NCBI GenBank assembly: GCA_951813605.1
Contig: OX638379.1
Coordinates: 310,001-374,000, forward strand
Source of the DNA: an uncultured Bryobacterales bacterium
GTDB lineage: Bacteria; Acidobacteriota; Terriglobia; Bryobacterales; UBA6623
Reading direction: 5' to 3'
DNA length: 64,000 nt
Shown: in pieces, positions 1-9,420 of the stretch
Layout of the letters: each line of letters starts with the position of its first letter
Numbering within the stretch: position 1 is the first letter of the stretch
The notes under the pieces: generated by a model
What the model saw: only the letters and a program-made list of their open reading frames with translations
Databases searched by the model: none
Told to the model about the DNA's origin: nothing
Program-made: the position numbers and the translations under genes

Positions 1-1083
1 CTGCCCGAGGAACGTGTAGTAGGCCCCGTAGTGAGGCATCACCATGTAGCCTTCCGACCCGTAAAACATCAGTCCCGTGCAGACACCGTGCGTCGGCCAG
101 TGTTCGCCAATACCGCCCTCGACGTTCGAGATCCAGGGTCGGATCTCGAAGTTCAGGTAGAGATTGCGACCGCCGTACTCATAGCAAACGCTCTGGGCGT
201 TCGGTGTTTCCTGCGCGTCGTCGTGGACGAACATCCCTCCCATCGATTGGACGCGGCGCGGATGCTCGTCCAGGTCAAGTGCCCATCGCATGATGTCGAG
301 CTGGTGGACACCTTGATTGCCGAGTTCGCCGTTACCGTAGTCCCATTGCCAGTGCCACTTGTTGTGTAACCGGAGATTGCTGAACGGGCGGTCCGGCCCG
401 GGCCCCTTCCATAGGTCATAGTGGACGCCGTCCGGCAACGGCCCTTCGATATGCGGGCCGATCGATCGGCGCCACTTGAACGCTAGGCCGCGCGCCAGGT
501 AGACCTTGCCGATCACGCCTTCCTTCAGCCGGCGCACGCCTTCGACAATCTCGGGACTCGAGCGATTCTGAGTGCCGTGCTGCACGATGCGCCCATAGCG
601 GCGCGCCGCCTTGACGGCCTGCCGGCCCTCGAATGCGTTGTGGGAAAGGGGCTTCTCCACGTACACATCCTTGCCTGCTTGGCAGGCCCAGATCGTGCCG
701 AGAGAGTGCCAGTGGTTCGGTGTTGCGTAGAAGACTGCATCGATCGACTGATCATCCAGCAGCCTACGGATGTCGTAGTACACGGCGGGCTTGTTCCCCG
801 TGCGAGCCGTATGGCCCCTTAGGCGGTCCGCGAGCACCGACTCGTCGATGTCACATACCGCGGCTAACTCCACATTTTTCGACGCCAGGGCTTCGAGCGC
901 TGCAAGATGTGACCGTCCACGACCCCGTAGCCCAACCACCGCCGCCCTGATTCGGTCGCTCGGACTGACACGGGTCGCTGCCATTGCTGGCGCGCCAAGC
1001 GCAGGTAGCGCTGTGGCGGCGACCGCCGTGGACACGAATTCTCTGCGGGATTTCACTGTCGTGAGAAAGGTCTTGCGGGGCAT
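1..1083 (-). CDS. Gfo/Idh/MocA family oxidoreductase, Tat-exported (3' end off window)
   Basis: The frame is open from the ATG at 1083 to the window edge (361 codons), so the C-terminus is missing. Such proteins are NAD(P)-dependent, usually periplasmic, sugar or cyclitol oxidoreductases. The N-terminus has a twin-arginine-like SRREFVSTA followed by an Ala-rich stretch. A Rossmann segment (AAVVGLRGRGRSHL) starts near residue 47, then ATPNHWH near 118, the catalytic-type EKP (YVEKPLSHN) near 140 and GNQGVHQLD near 242. It lies 61 bp downstream of the DUF1501 gene on the same strand and is probably co-transcribed with it. It is strikingly similar to the Gfo/Idh/MocA protein at 47860-49170 (both carry the stretch IWACQAGKDVYVEKP), so the two are close paralogs. 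Substrate unknown. Confidence 0.93.
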   Translation of the reverse strand, partial: MPRKTFLTTVKSRREFVSTAVAATALPALGAPAMAATRVSPSDRIRAAVVGLRGRGRSHLAALEALASKNVELAAVCDIDESVLADRLRGHTARTGNKPAVYYDIRRLLDDQSIDAVFYATPNHWHSLGTIWACQAGKDVYVEKPLSHNAFEGRQAVKAARRYGRIVQHGTQNRSSPEIVEGVRRLKEGVIGKVYLARGLAFKWRRSIGPHIEGPLPDGVHYDLWKGPGPDRPFSNLRLHNKWHWQWDYGNGELGNQGVHQLDIMRWALDLDEHPRRVQSMGGMFVHDDAQETPNAQSVCYEYGGRNLYLNFEIRPWISNVEGGIGEHWPTHGVCTGLMFYGSEGYMVMPHYGAYYTFLGQ

Positions 1084-1144
1084 CTGACGAGACTATATCC
1101 CATCGGCTTAGCCAGGCGGATTCCGGGCGCTGTTGCTGCCGGCC

Positions 1145-2593
1145 TCAGGCGAGCACTTCGTGAATCACGTGGCCATGGACGTCGGTGAGTCGGAAGTCTC
1201 GACCGCCGAATCGGTAGGAAAGCTTAGTGTGGTCTAGGCCGAGCAGGTGTAGCACGGTCGCGTGGAGGTCATGTACGGTTCGAATCCCTTCCACCGCGTG
1301 GTAACCATACTCGTCCGTCGCTCCGTAAATCGTTCCCGGCTTGATCCCCCCGCCGGCGAGCCAGAGGCTGAAGCCGTAAGGATTGTGGTCGCGGCCGTTC
1401 GTGCCTTGGACAAAGGGCGTCCGTCCGAACTCGCCGGAAAAGATCACTAGTGTCTCGTCAAATAGGCCGCGGGCCTTCAGGTCCTGCAACAGACCCGCCA
1501 CAGGCTGGTCCACCGCGAAGGCGTTGCGCGTATGCCCGAGGATCAAGTCCGTATGCTGGTCCCAGGGATTCGAGGAGTTTCCCTTGCCGCGATTGCGGCC
1601 GTCGACCATCGTCAACTCGACGAACCGCACGCCACGCTCGATCAGCCGACGGGCGATCAGGCACTGCAGGGCGTAATCGCGCTTCGGCGGGAAGGTCGAA
1701 TCGAGGCCGTAGAGCTTGCGCGTCGCCTCGGTCTCGCCACGGATATCCACCAGCTCGGGCACCGCCGATTGCATGTGGTAGGCCGTCTCGTAGTTCTTGA
1801 TCGCCGCCTCGATTTGCGGATGGTGCGCGGTGCGATCCAAGTACATGGAATCGAGCGACTGAATGAAGTCCAAGCGTCTCCGCTGCTTGGTGTCGTCCTC
1901 GTTCGGGCGGATGTTGGCCAGAGGCTCGTCCGCGCCCGGATAGAGGAAGGATCCTTGGTGCTGGGCCGGGAGGAAGCCGCTGCTGAACATGTTGATTCCG
2001 CCCAGCGGAATGCCGCCGGTGCCGATCACGACGAAGCCGGGCAGCTCCTTGGACTCGCTGCCGAGACCGTAGTTGACCCAAGCGCCCATCGAGGGGAAGC
2101 CGGTGAACGGCTGCCCGCAATGGAAGTAGAAGTTCCCTTGGGCGTGTTCCATGAACCTTGCCGTCATCGAACGTATGACGGCGATGTCGTCAACGCAGGT
2201 CGCGATGTGCGGGAACAAGTCGCTCACCGGCGTGCCGGACTCGCCGTACGGGTGGAAATCCCACGGAGACGGCCAGATGTTGCCGTCTTGGTTGAACATC
2301 GTGCGCGCCGTCTCGAACGGCATCGGCTGCCCCGCCTCCTTGGCTAGCCGGGGCTTCGGATCGAACGAGTCGATGTGGGACAGGCCGCCCGACATGTAGC
2401 AAAAAATGACGTTCTTAACCTTGGGTTGGAAATGCGGCCCCGCGGAAACCCCGTCGGAAGTCGTTGCGCTGTACGCGGAGTCGGCCAGGAGACCGGACAG
2501 GGCCAGCATGCCGAATCCGGTGGAGGTAGTCCGCAGCATCTCCCGTCGAGAGACAGGCGGGCGGGGGCTCGGGTGGAAGCGCGGATCAACCAT
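1145..2593 (-). CDS. DUF1501 domain protein (sulfatase-like fold, Tat signal)
   Basis: A 482-aa member of the DUF1501 family, relatives of the alkaline phosphatase/sulfatase superfamily common in Planctomycetes and Acidobacteria; the reaction is not established. A twin-arginine SRREMLR motif near residue 15 precedes a hydrophobic segment, predicting Tat export. Family features visible are MSGGLSHIDSFDPKP near residue 67, a central HPQIE region, and FSGEFGRTPFVQG plus GRDHNPYG in the C-terminal third, which probably hold metal ligands. I chose the ATG at 2593; an in-frame GTG at 2611 is the alternative. It lies upstream of, and in the same direction as, the Gfo/Idh/MocA gene. The DUF1549/DUF1553 partner that often accompanies DUF1501 is not next to it here. 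Confidence 0.92.
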   Translation of the reverse strand: MVDPRFHPSPRPPVSRREMLRTTSTGFGMLALSGLLADSAYSATTSDGVSAGPHFQPKVKNVIFCYMSGGLSHIDSFDPKPRLAKEAGQPMPFETARTMFNQDGNIWPSPWDFHPYGESGTPVSDLFPHIATCVDDIAVIRSMTARFMEHAQGNFYFHCGQPFTGFPSMGAWVNYGLGSESKELPGFVVIGTGGIPLGGINMFSSGFLPAQHQGSFLYPGADEPLANIRPNEDDTKQRRRLDFIQSLDSMYLDRTAHHPQIEAAIKNYETAYHMQSAVPELVDIRGETEATRKLYGLDSTFPPKRDYALQCLIARRLIERGVRFVELTMVDGRNRGKGNSSNPWDQHTDLILGHTRNAFAVDQPVAGLLQDLKARGLFDETLVIFSGEFGRTPFVQGTNGRDHNPYGFSLWLAGGGIKPGTIYGATDEYGYHAVEGIRTVHDLHATVLHLLGLDHTKLSYRFGGRDFRLTDVHGHVIHEVLA

Positions 2594-2799
2594 AACGACC
2601 CGATCAACCACACTATACAGTACTTTGTCGGCCCTTGCCCCGGATTCTGGGGGGGCGCGATCGCCTCTGCACCCTCCCCGAGGTCCCTGCGGAGAGTCCC
2701 GTCGGGCTGCTTTCAGGCCAGCGGGCGCTCGCCTGTCTTAGCCTGCTGAAACCTGCTCGCTAGCGGATTTCGGCGGGCAGCGGTTCATCGCAACACCGT

Positions 2800-5700
2800 T
2801 CAGCGCCCGAACCGCCCGAATCGGTAATACAGCGTCGGCACAACTAGCATGTTGAGCACCGTCGAACTCAACAACCCGCACAGCACCACCAAGGCGAGCG
2901 GAGCGTGTATCTCGCTGCCCGTCTCGCCCAAGGCCAATCCGACAGGCAGGAGGGCGATGCCCGTGGACAGGGCAGTCATCAGGATGGGCGCGAGGCGCTC
3001 CGACGCTGCCCGAGTCACCGCCGCTCTAGGATCGGTCTCGCCCTCTGCTCTCACTAGATGCTTGATGTGAGAGACGAGCATGATGCCGTTGCGGCTGGCG
3101 ATGCCGAACAGTGTGATGAAGCCGATCATTGAAGCGACCGAGAGGATTCCGTCGGCGAGAAACACACCCGCGACGCCTCCGACCAGTGCCAAGGGAAGGT
3201 TGCACATGACGATCAGCGCGTCCATTCTGGAGCGGAAAACGGTTACGAGCAAGAGGAAAATCCCAACGACCACCAGCGAGCCCACCACCAAGATTCGTCG
3301 GGTTGATTGCTCTTCGCTAGCGAACTGGCCGCCATACTCGATCCGGTAGCCGTGCGGTAAATCCACCCTCCCCGCGACGCGGCGCTGGATACCGCTTACC
3401 ACGCCTCGCAAGTCAGCGTCAGCGACGTTGCACGACACGACGATCTTGCGCTGGACATTCTCTCGGCTCACGATGTTCGGGCCCCGGTCTTCGCGAATCT
3501 CGGCGATCGCCGCCAGGGGAACACGCGCTCCGGACGGGGTGTCAATCATAGTCCGTCGAATCGTATCCACGTCCTCGGGCATGTCGCCTTCGAACCGTAT
3601 GACGAGCGGAACCGGGACTTGCTCGTCAAGAACGGTGCCGACTTCCAAGCCGATGAACACCGTTCGCAGCGTTTCCGCCGCGGCACCCGCCGGCATTGCA
3701 TACCGCGCCAGGTCATCCCGGCGAAACCGCACGGTCACGGTCGGGATGTTTGTCTGCTGCTCCGATGCAAGGTCCACGACTCCCGGAACGCTCCGTATCG
3801 CTTCCTCGACTTGAGCGGCCAGCGCACGGAGAGTTCTCAGATCGTTACCGAAAATCTTCACCGCGATGCTTGATCGAGTTCCGGACAGCATGTGATCGAT
3901 GCGGTGCGAGATTGGCTGCCCGACGTTGACGTTGGTGCCGGGGATCAGGGTGGCGCGTCGCCGGATGTCCGCCAGCACCTGCTCCTTCGGGCGGTCTTTC
4001 ATCTCCAGACGCACGTCGATCTCCGCGGACTCAACTCCCTGCAAGTGCTCGTCCAGCTCCGCCCGTCCAGTGCGGCGCCCGGTCGATACGACCTCGGGGA
4101 CTTGCAGCAGGATCCTCTCCAACGCCGAGCCCAAGCGGCTGGACTCCTCCAAGCTCGTGCCCGGCACCGTGACGGCGCTGATAGTCAAGCTGCCCTCGTT
4201 GAATTCGGGCAGAAACGCGCGTCCCATCCACCCGAAGCTCGTTCCGGCACCGACCAGCAGGGCGAGCGACAGAACCATCACAAGGGGGCCATGGTCCAGA
4301 GTCCATCGAAGGATTGGTCGGTACCGCTCCTTAAGCACCCGGACGAGGGCGGAATCCTCGCTCGCCGTTACCGCTCTTGCCCGCGGGAGCAGGTACGAGC
4401 AAAGAACCGGCGTCACGGTCAAGGCGACGACGAGAGATGCAACTAGAGCGGTGACATACGCAAAGGCCAACGGCCGCAGAAGCATGCCCTCCACGCTGTC
4501 GAGCGCAAGGACCGGCACGAACACTAGGATTACGATCAGAGTCGCGAAGGCAACAGACCCACGGATTTCCCTGCTTGCCTGGTAGACGACTTGGAGGGCC
4601 GGGCGACGTTCATTAGGAGGAAGCGCCCTATTCAGATGCAGGCGGCGGAACACATTCTCGACGTCAATCAAGGCGTCGTCGACAAGTTCTCCGATGGCAA
4701 TCGCCAGCCCTCCCAACGTCATGCTGTTGATCGTGAGCCCTAAAGACTTGAGACCGACGAATGTCGCGCATAGCGAGAGCGGGATCGCGAAGAGCGCGAT
4801 AGCGCTTGCCCGCGCGTTAGCAAGGAACACAATCACGACCGCAACAACCAGCAGGCCTCCGTAGCTCAGGGCCTCTTTGAGATTGGCGATCGCGGTCTCG
4901 ATGAATTCAGACTGCCGGAAGACATTGGCGTAGATCCGCATGCCAGCCGGAAGTGTTGCCTCGATTTCGTCGAGTTCCGCAACGATTTTGCCCGTCAGGT
5001 CGAGTGTGCTGCCTTTCGGCTGCTTGCGAATCCCGATAATCACAGCCGGCTCGCCGTTGAGCGAGCCCTCCCCGCGCCTCAAGGCCTCGCCCGCCCGCAC
5101 GGTGCCGAGGTCCCCGATGTACACCGGGGTCGCATGCTCGGCGCGTACTACCGTTTGGCGAATTTCGTTCAGGTCGACGAACTGCGCGATCCCTTGTATG
5201 AGGTATTCCTGTCCGCCGTGTGTCCGAAAGCCCGCCGACGTATTGGTGCTTGCCTCGGCGAGGGCGTTCCGAGCCTCCGTCAGCGACACCCGGTACGTCT
5301 TGAGGCTGTCCGGGGAAAGGAGCACTTGGTACTGCTTCTGCCCGCCTCCCAGAGGCGTTACCTGTGCCACGCCGGGGATCGCTAGGATTCGTCGGCGGAT
5401 GACGGTATCGGCAATCGTTCGGAGCCTCACGGCATCGTGACGATCTGACGTCAGGGCTACGAAAAGGATTTCGCCCATGATGGAAGAGATCGGCCCTAAT
5501 GTCGGTTCGCTGGTTCCCGGAGGCAAAGCGCCCGACACTAGACCCAGTCGTCCGGTCACTGTCTGGCGGGCAACGTAGACGTTGTCACCCCAGTTGAACT
5601 CGACCCAGATGATCGTTACGCCGACAGCCGTCGCCGACCGGACGCGTCGCACCCCGGCAGCGCCGTTCAACGCGGTCTCGATCGGTAGCGTGACAAGCTG

Positions 5701-5886
5701 TTCCATGTCCGTTGGCGCCATTCCGGGGTGCTCGGCTATGACCGTCACCGTCGGCGCTGTCAGATCCGGCAGCACGTCGACGGGCAGTTGAGCGAGCACG
5801 TAGCCTCCCCACGCGAGGAGCGCGGCTGCGAGCCCTAGCACCATCGCCCGGTTCGCGAGCGACCAACGGATCAGCGCGTCCAGCAT
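2800..5886 (-). CDS. Efflux RND transporter permease, heavy-metal (CusA/CzcA) type
   Basis: A 1028-aa inner-membrane proton-driven RND pump. TM1 (roughly residues 13-31) is followed by a periplasmic start PVDVLPDLTAPTVTV typical of the HME subfamily. The proton-relay region near residue 400 reads IAIGELVDDALIDVEN, similar to CusA/CzcA-type sequences. A second TM block with VVGIFLLLVTVFRSR and GIASRNGIMLVSH near the C-terminus completes the duplicated RND architecture. The ATG at 5886 lies 3 bp after the adaptor stop codon, so this is the third gene of a TolC-adaptor-pump operon. The exported ion cannot be told from sequence; the His-rich tail of the adaptor supports a metal. Length is normal for the family. 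Confidence 0.95.
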   Translation of the reverse strand: MLDALIRWSLANRAMVLGLAAALLAWGGYVLAQLPVDVLPDLTAPTVTVIAEHPGMAPTDMEQLVTLPIETALNGAAGVRRVRSATAVGVTIIWVEFNWGDNVYVARQTVTGRLGLVSGALPPGTSEPTLGPISSIMGEILFVALTSDRHDAVRLRTIADTVIRRRILAIPGVAQVTPLGGGQKQYQVLLSPDSLKTYRVSLTEARNALAEASTNTSAGFRTHGGQEYLIQGIAQFVDLNEIRQTVVRAEHATPVYIGDLGTVRAGEALRRGEGSLNGEPAVIIGIRKQPKGSTLDLTGKIVAELDEIEATLPAGMRIYANVFRQSEFIETAIANLKEALSYGGLLVVAVVIVFLANARASAIALFAIPLSLCATFVGLKSLGLTINSMTLGGLAIAIGELVDDALIDVENVFRRLHLNRALPPNERRPALQVVYQASREIRGSVAFATLIVILVFVPVLALDSVEGMLLRPLAFAYVTALVASLVVALTVTPVLCSYLLPRARAVTASEDSALVRVLKERYRPILRWTLDHGPLVMVLSLALLVGAGTSFGWMGRAFLPEFNEGSLTISAVTVPGTSLEESSRLGSALERILLQVPEVVSTGRRTGRAELDEHLQGVESAEIDVRLEMKDRPKEQVLADIRRRATLIPGTNVNVGQPISHRIDHMLSGTRSSIAVKIFGNDLRTLRALAAQVEEAIRSVPGVVDLASEQQTNIPTVTVRFRRDDLARYAMPAGAAAETLRTVFIGLEVGTVLDEQVPVPLVIRFEGDMPEDVDTIRRTMIDTPSGARVPLAAIAEIREDRGPNIVSRENVQRKIVVSCNVADADLRGVVSGIQRRVAGRVDLPHGYRIEYGGQFASEEQSTRRILVVGSLVVVGIFLLLVTVFRSRMDALIVMCNLPLALVGGVAGVFLADGILSVASMIGFITLFGIASRNGIMLVSHIKHLVRAEGETDPRAAVTRAASERLAPILMTALSTGIALLPVGLALGETGSEIHAPLALVVLCGLLSSTVLNMLVVPTLYYRFGRFGR

Positions 5887-5889
5887 GGC

Positions 5890-7434
5890 TTAGTGGACAT
5901 GCCCGTGCTCAGGCGCATCAGCTGTCATGGTCGCCAGTCGCAGGAGATACGCCCCTCGGCTGACGATGCGCTCGCCTTCCGAGAGACCGTTGCTGACCTG
6001 GACTTCCGCGCCGCGACGGTAGCTTGGCACGACCGGGCGCCTCTCGAATGACTCGCCGCCAACTTGGACGTAGACCACCGTTTGACCTGCGTCATCGACC
6101 AGAGCCGAGTACGGAACCGTCGGTGCTGCCACCGCGGTCGACGTGAACAGGCGGAGAAACACCGATTGGCCTATCGCCAGGCGCTGTTTGCTGTTGTCAG
6201 CCGAGTAGGTGGCCTTGAGGGTGCGCGTGGCGGGATCCACGACCAGTGCCTTGGAAACCAAGTTCCCCACTGGCATGACAGCCTCAGAGCCGGGAAGTTC
6301 GATCTCCGCGCCGTGCAACCTGTGGAGCACAGCGGCCTGCGATTCAGGAACAGTGCCGGACACGTGGACCGAATCGGTCGCCGCAACCGCGAGAAGGACG
6401 TCGCCCTCCTCGACTCGCGCGCCGTCCGTCACAGACAGGGAAGTTACAACCCCAGCGAGATGAGAGCGTATCTCGAATGACAGCATGGACTCGTTGTGAG
6501 GTTCGTCACGGCGCGTGGCTTCGAAGTAGGCCATGCGCTCCCCTGCGGCCTTGAGCCGGGCCCTCGCCACCGCCTCCAGATCGGCCGCCTCCACCAGTCG
6601 ACGGGCCGGGACGGCCCCCACCGCGAGCAACCGCTCAATCCGCTGGCGCTCCCGCTTGGCGGACTCAATGGCCAGCTTGGCCTCGTCGAGGGCGAGTTGC
6701 AGGGAGCTACGGTCGAGAGGCCCGGCCCATAGGGGAACGATGGCGCAGAGCTTCTGGTCCTGTTGAACCGACGCGCCTAGGGACGGCAGCCCGACGGATG
6801 GGAGCAGTCGGCCCGACACCGGCGCGGTCACTACCAGTCGGCCGCCGCTGCGCGGCTCGATTGTCGCGGGGACTCGGATGCTCTCTCGCATGGACGTTCT
6901 GCCGACGAGCCGGGTGGCGAAATCCAAGTTCCATTGCTGTTCCTTGAGGAAAGAGATGGCCTCGTCCCCGTGGCCTTTTCCCGCAGGAGCAGCATTTTGG
7001 CTCAATGTCTCTCGCTTTCCGAGAACGGACGCAGGTCCCAGGAGATGACTGTCTTCTGCCGAGGGCGATTGCAGTCTCACTACCATTGAAGGCCGGCCCG
7101 GCCGCGCCGGTGTAACATCCACGCCGAAGATTCCCGGTTGCGAAGGACCATTCGCGGCGAATCTCTCCACCATGCCATTGCCGTAGTCCAATTCAACGCT
7201 TACGCGCCCCTCCCGCAAGGGTTGAAACGAGGCCAGGTCTGTCAGGTGGACCGCAAAACGGGAGGTCTGGCCGACTTGGAGCGGCGGATACTCCATGAAC
7301 AACTCGGTCACCGATGTCCATTGCGTGACCACGACCGCCTCCGGGCTTCCGCGTTTAGAAGCATTCTCCTGCGGCTCGGGAATGCTGTTGCATCCGGCTA
7401 GCAGCAAGATTCCCGCGAAAAGTCGCACTTTCAC
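5890..7434 (-). CDS. Efflux RND periplasmic adaptor subunit, lipoprotein (HlyD/CusB type)
   Basis: A 514-aa membrane-fusion protein that bridges the RND pump and TolC in the periplasm. I place the start at the GTG at 7434 because it overlaps the TolC stop in a GTGA arrangement and puts a lipoprotein signal at the very N-terminus (VRLFAGILLLAGC, lipobox LAGC). About 140 residues after the lipid anchor form an extra beta-rich domain (VTELFMEYPPLQVGQTSRF onward) before the biotinyl-lipoyl/hairpin core (near residue 190, VVTAPVSGRLLP). The C-terminus ends APEHGHVH, a His-rich tail recurrent in metal-efflux adaptors. An upstream in-frame ATG at 7506 would lie inside tolC and hide the lipoprotein signal. 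Confidence 0.92.
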   Translation of the reverse strand: MKVRLFAGILLLAGCNSIPEPQENASKRGSPEAVVVTQWTSVTELFMEYPPLQVGQTSRFAVHLTDLASFQPLREGRVSVELDYGNGMVERFAANGPSQPGIFGVDVTPARPGRPSMVVRLQSPSAEDSHLLGPASVLGKRETLSQNAAPAGKGHGDEAISFLKEQQWNLDFATRLVGRTSMRESIRVPATIEPRSGGRLVVTAPVSGRLLPSVGLPSLGASVQQDQKLCAIVPLWAGPLDRSSLQLALDEAKLAIESAKRERQRIERLLAVGAVPARRLVEAADLEAVARARLKAAGERMAYFEATRRDEPHNESMLSFEIRSHLAGVVTSLSVTDGARVEEGDVLLAVAATDSVHVSGTVPESQAAVLHRLHGAEIELPGSEAVMPVGNLVSKALVVDPATRTLKATYSADNSKQRLAIGQSVFLRLFTSTAVAAPTVPYSALVDDAGQTVVYVQVGGESFERRPVVPSYRRGAEVQVSNGLSEGERIVSRGAYLLRLATMTADAPEHGHVH

Positions 7435-8651
7435 GGCAGCAGCTCCTTCGCGAGACTCCGGTCGAAATCGACTTCGGCTAGCTTGGCGGCAGCCAGCAAC
7501 TCCCATTGCCGGAGCTTCGTCCGCTGAGCGTCTCGAATAGCGTTGAGCAACTCTAGGATGCCCAGTTCGCCCTCTTCGTATGCGACTTGCGCAATCTCGA
7601 GAAGCTCTCTTGTGCGGTCCCCCATCTGCATCCGGTAGTCACGCGCGATCTGACGGCGGAGACGCAGCGAATCGTAGGCAGCCCGCACATCCGCTAGGAT
7701 CTGGTTTTCGAGGATACGTCGCCGGGCGCGGGTGCGATCCGCCTTGGCCTCGGCCAACGCTCTGTCAACCTGCCCCTTGTCAAAGAGCGGCAGGTCAATC
7801 GCGACGGCGAGCACTGGTCCGTTTAGATATCGGTCGCCGACAGCTGCCCTCTTAAAGCCGCCCGAGACCACGGGGTTCGGGATGCGGAGGCGGTTCGCCG
7901 CTTCGCCCTCGAGGCGCAGTTGCTCCAATCGCTCCGTCTCCACCTTGTAGTCGCTACGGGACGCGAGAGCTTCCGCGAAGGCTTCTCGGAGGGAAGGGAG
8001 TCCATGCGCGGCATCCATAGTCCCTTTCGCGGACAGTGCATCCGGGTGGATGCGTTCGCCGAGGAAACCGGCCAGCTTGGCGCGCGCGGCGGCGATCAGG
8101 GTCTCAGTCTCGGCGGATTCCGTCTCCAGACCGACGATCTCCAGCTCCGCGCGAAGCCGATCGAATTTCGATCCCTCGCCCGCTCTCTCGCGTTCCCGGA
8201 GGATACGGGCCAAGGCCTCCAATTCACCAATGCCCTCGCGGATCAGTTCTCCGCGCCCCTGAGCGTAGGCGAGCTGATAGAACGAGCGGCGCAGCCGCGC
8301 TTCGATCTGGCGCAGGGCATGGTCGGCGCTTGTCTCGGCCACCCTGATCGCCGAATCTCCGGCTTGGCGCAGTAGATTTTGTCGCCCGTTTACGACGAGG
8401 GGTTGCTCGATTATGAAAAAGTCCGTTCTTCCCGCGCCTTCGAACGTCGCGCTCACCGAGGGATTCGGATAGAGATTGTGTCTCTGATTGCCCGTACGCG
8501 CCACGCGAACCTCTGCCTGCACCTCTCGGTGGTAAGGACTCTCGCGGAAGAGCTGGAGCGCCTGGCGCTCCGTCAGACCCTGGGCGGCGCTGGTCGCAGA
8601 GCACCAAGCAACCAAGGTGACTTTAAGTGAGAACGTTGCTCTCGCAATCAT
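7431..8651 (-). CDS. TolC family outer-membrane efflux protein
   Basis: A 406-aa outer-membrane factor with a cleavable signal (TFSLKVTLVAWCSATSAAQG) and the family opening LTERQALQLFRESPYH. Long helical stretches rich in Ala, Arg, Glu and Leu occur in two repeats, matching the duplicated alpha-barrel of TolC (for example LEALARILRERERAGEGSK and IAQVAYEEGELGILELLNA). It is the first gene of the efflux operon; its TGA stop overlaps the GTG start of the adaptor by 4 bp. The length is short for TolC but usual for CzcC/CusC-like partners of HME pumps. Confidence 0.93.
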   Translation of the reverse strand: MIARATFSLKVTLVAWCSATSAAQGLTERQALQLFRESPYHREVQAEVRVARTGNQRHNLYPNPSVSATFEGAGRTDFFIIEQPLVVNGRQNLLRQAGDSAIRVAETSADHALRQIEARLRRSFYQLAYAQGRGELIREGIGELEALARILRERERAGEGSKFDRLRAELEIVGLETESAETETLIAAARAKLAGFLGERIHPDALSAKGTMDAAHGLPSLREAFAEALASRSDYKVETERLEQLRLEGEAANRLRIPNPVVSGGFKRAAVGDRYLNGPVLAVAIDLPLFDKGQVDRALAEAKADRTRARRRILENQILADVRAAYDSLRLRRQIARDYRMQMGDRTRELLEIAQVAYEEGELGILELLNAIRDAQRTKLRQWELLAAAKLAEVDFDRSLAKELLP

Positions 8652-9420
8652 CGTGAAACCTCAGGGACGCGTCTTGTGGAAGAATGCAGAGTAGCAGCCA
8701 TTGGTGAACCCTTTCGGAACTGCGCCTCAGCCACTTCGTGGCGAGTCATTGCGTGGCGACTTGATCCTTCTTCAGTCCCCGACTGCCCAAGTGCCAGCCG
8801 CTTGGACCCACAGACGTGGTCGCCGGGCCCAGGTCCACTCAGCTTTCTGGCAGCTTCTGACGGCCCAGGCACTTCGTCACCGCCTGGAGAGTCTCTGTCG
8901 GTTCGACGGAATCGCAGTTCTGTCGTGGACTGTGCCAAGAAACAGCAGTCGCATTGCCTCAGTACAGGTGCGTCGACGTTCCTCACCTCTCCGTGGTCCT
9001 TAGATCGAGAATCGCGCCCATTTCGCAGCGTGCTCACCTAGTCTAATGCCCATCCAGCGTTCAAAGGCCGGGCGGCCCCGGCGAGGGTCCCGTTGCACCA
9101 CCGCAAACGGCAGACGGCAGCGTGCCCGCAGGCCAGCCTCCGTAAGGTGAGGGTAGCCGGCAGCTGCTCTGCCGGGGCAGTCGAGCCTTCGATACCACAG
9201 AGTCGACTTCGGAACGCTTCGGATTCCGGACCGAGACCTTCGACACCGCATTGCCTCCCGGGCACTGGCCCTCAATGGCAGGGCGGCCGGTGACGGCTCT
9301 GCGGACCCGTAGCGCATGTCCGATCTCCGTTTCGGAACCCGATGCACTCGGGCCGCCACCTAGGAACCTGCAACAGCAACCGGCGTGGTCGCACGACGCC
9401 TGTTAGGGGGGATGCAGAAA
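8652..9420. other. Gene-poor intergenic stretch
   Basis: About 770 bp lie between the 5' end of the efflux operon and the 3' end of the oxidase gene. Open frames exist on both strands but their translations are low-complexity, Arg/Pro/Ser-rich and show no family signature, as expected from chance in GC-rich DNA. The promoter of the efflux operon should lie next to 8652, but I could not identify clear -35/-10 boxes. One strong hairpin is listed separately. Confidence 0.6.
9157..9175. repeat. Short perfect inverted repeat (hairpin)
   Basis: CCGGCAG (9157-9163) and CTGCCGG (9169-9175) form a perfect 7-bp stem with a 5-nt loop. There is no adjacent T-run, so it is not a canonical intrinsic terminator; it lies about 250 bp beyond the 3' end of the minus-strand oxidase gene's stop side. 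Function unknown. Confidence 0.4.

Noticed and set aside
1532..2347. 271-codon frame antisense to DUF1501
   Set aside because: Shadow of a well-supported gene; no signature.
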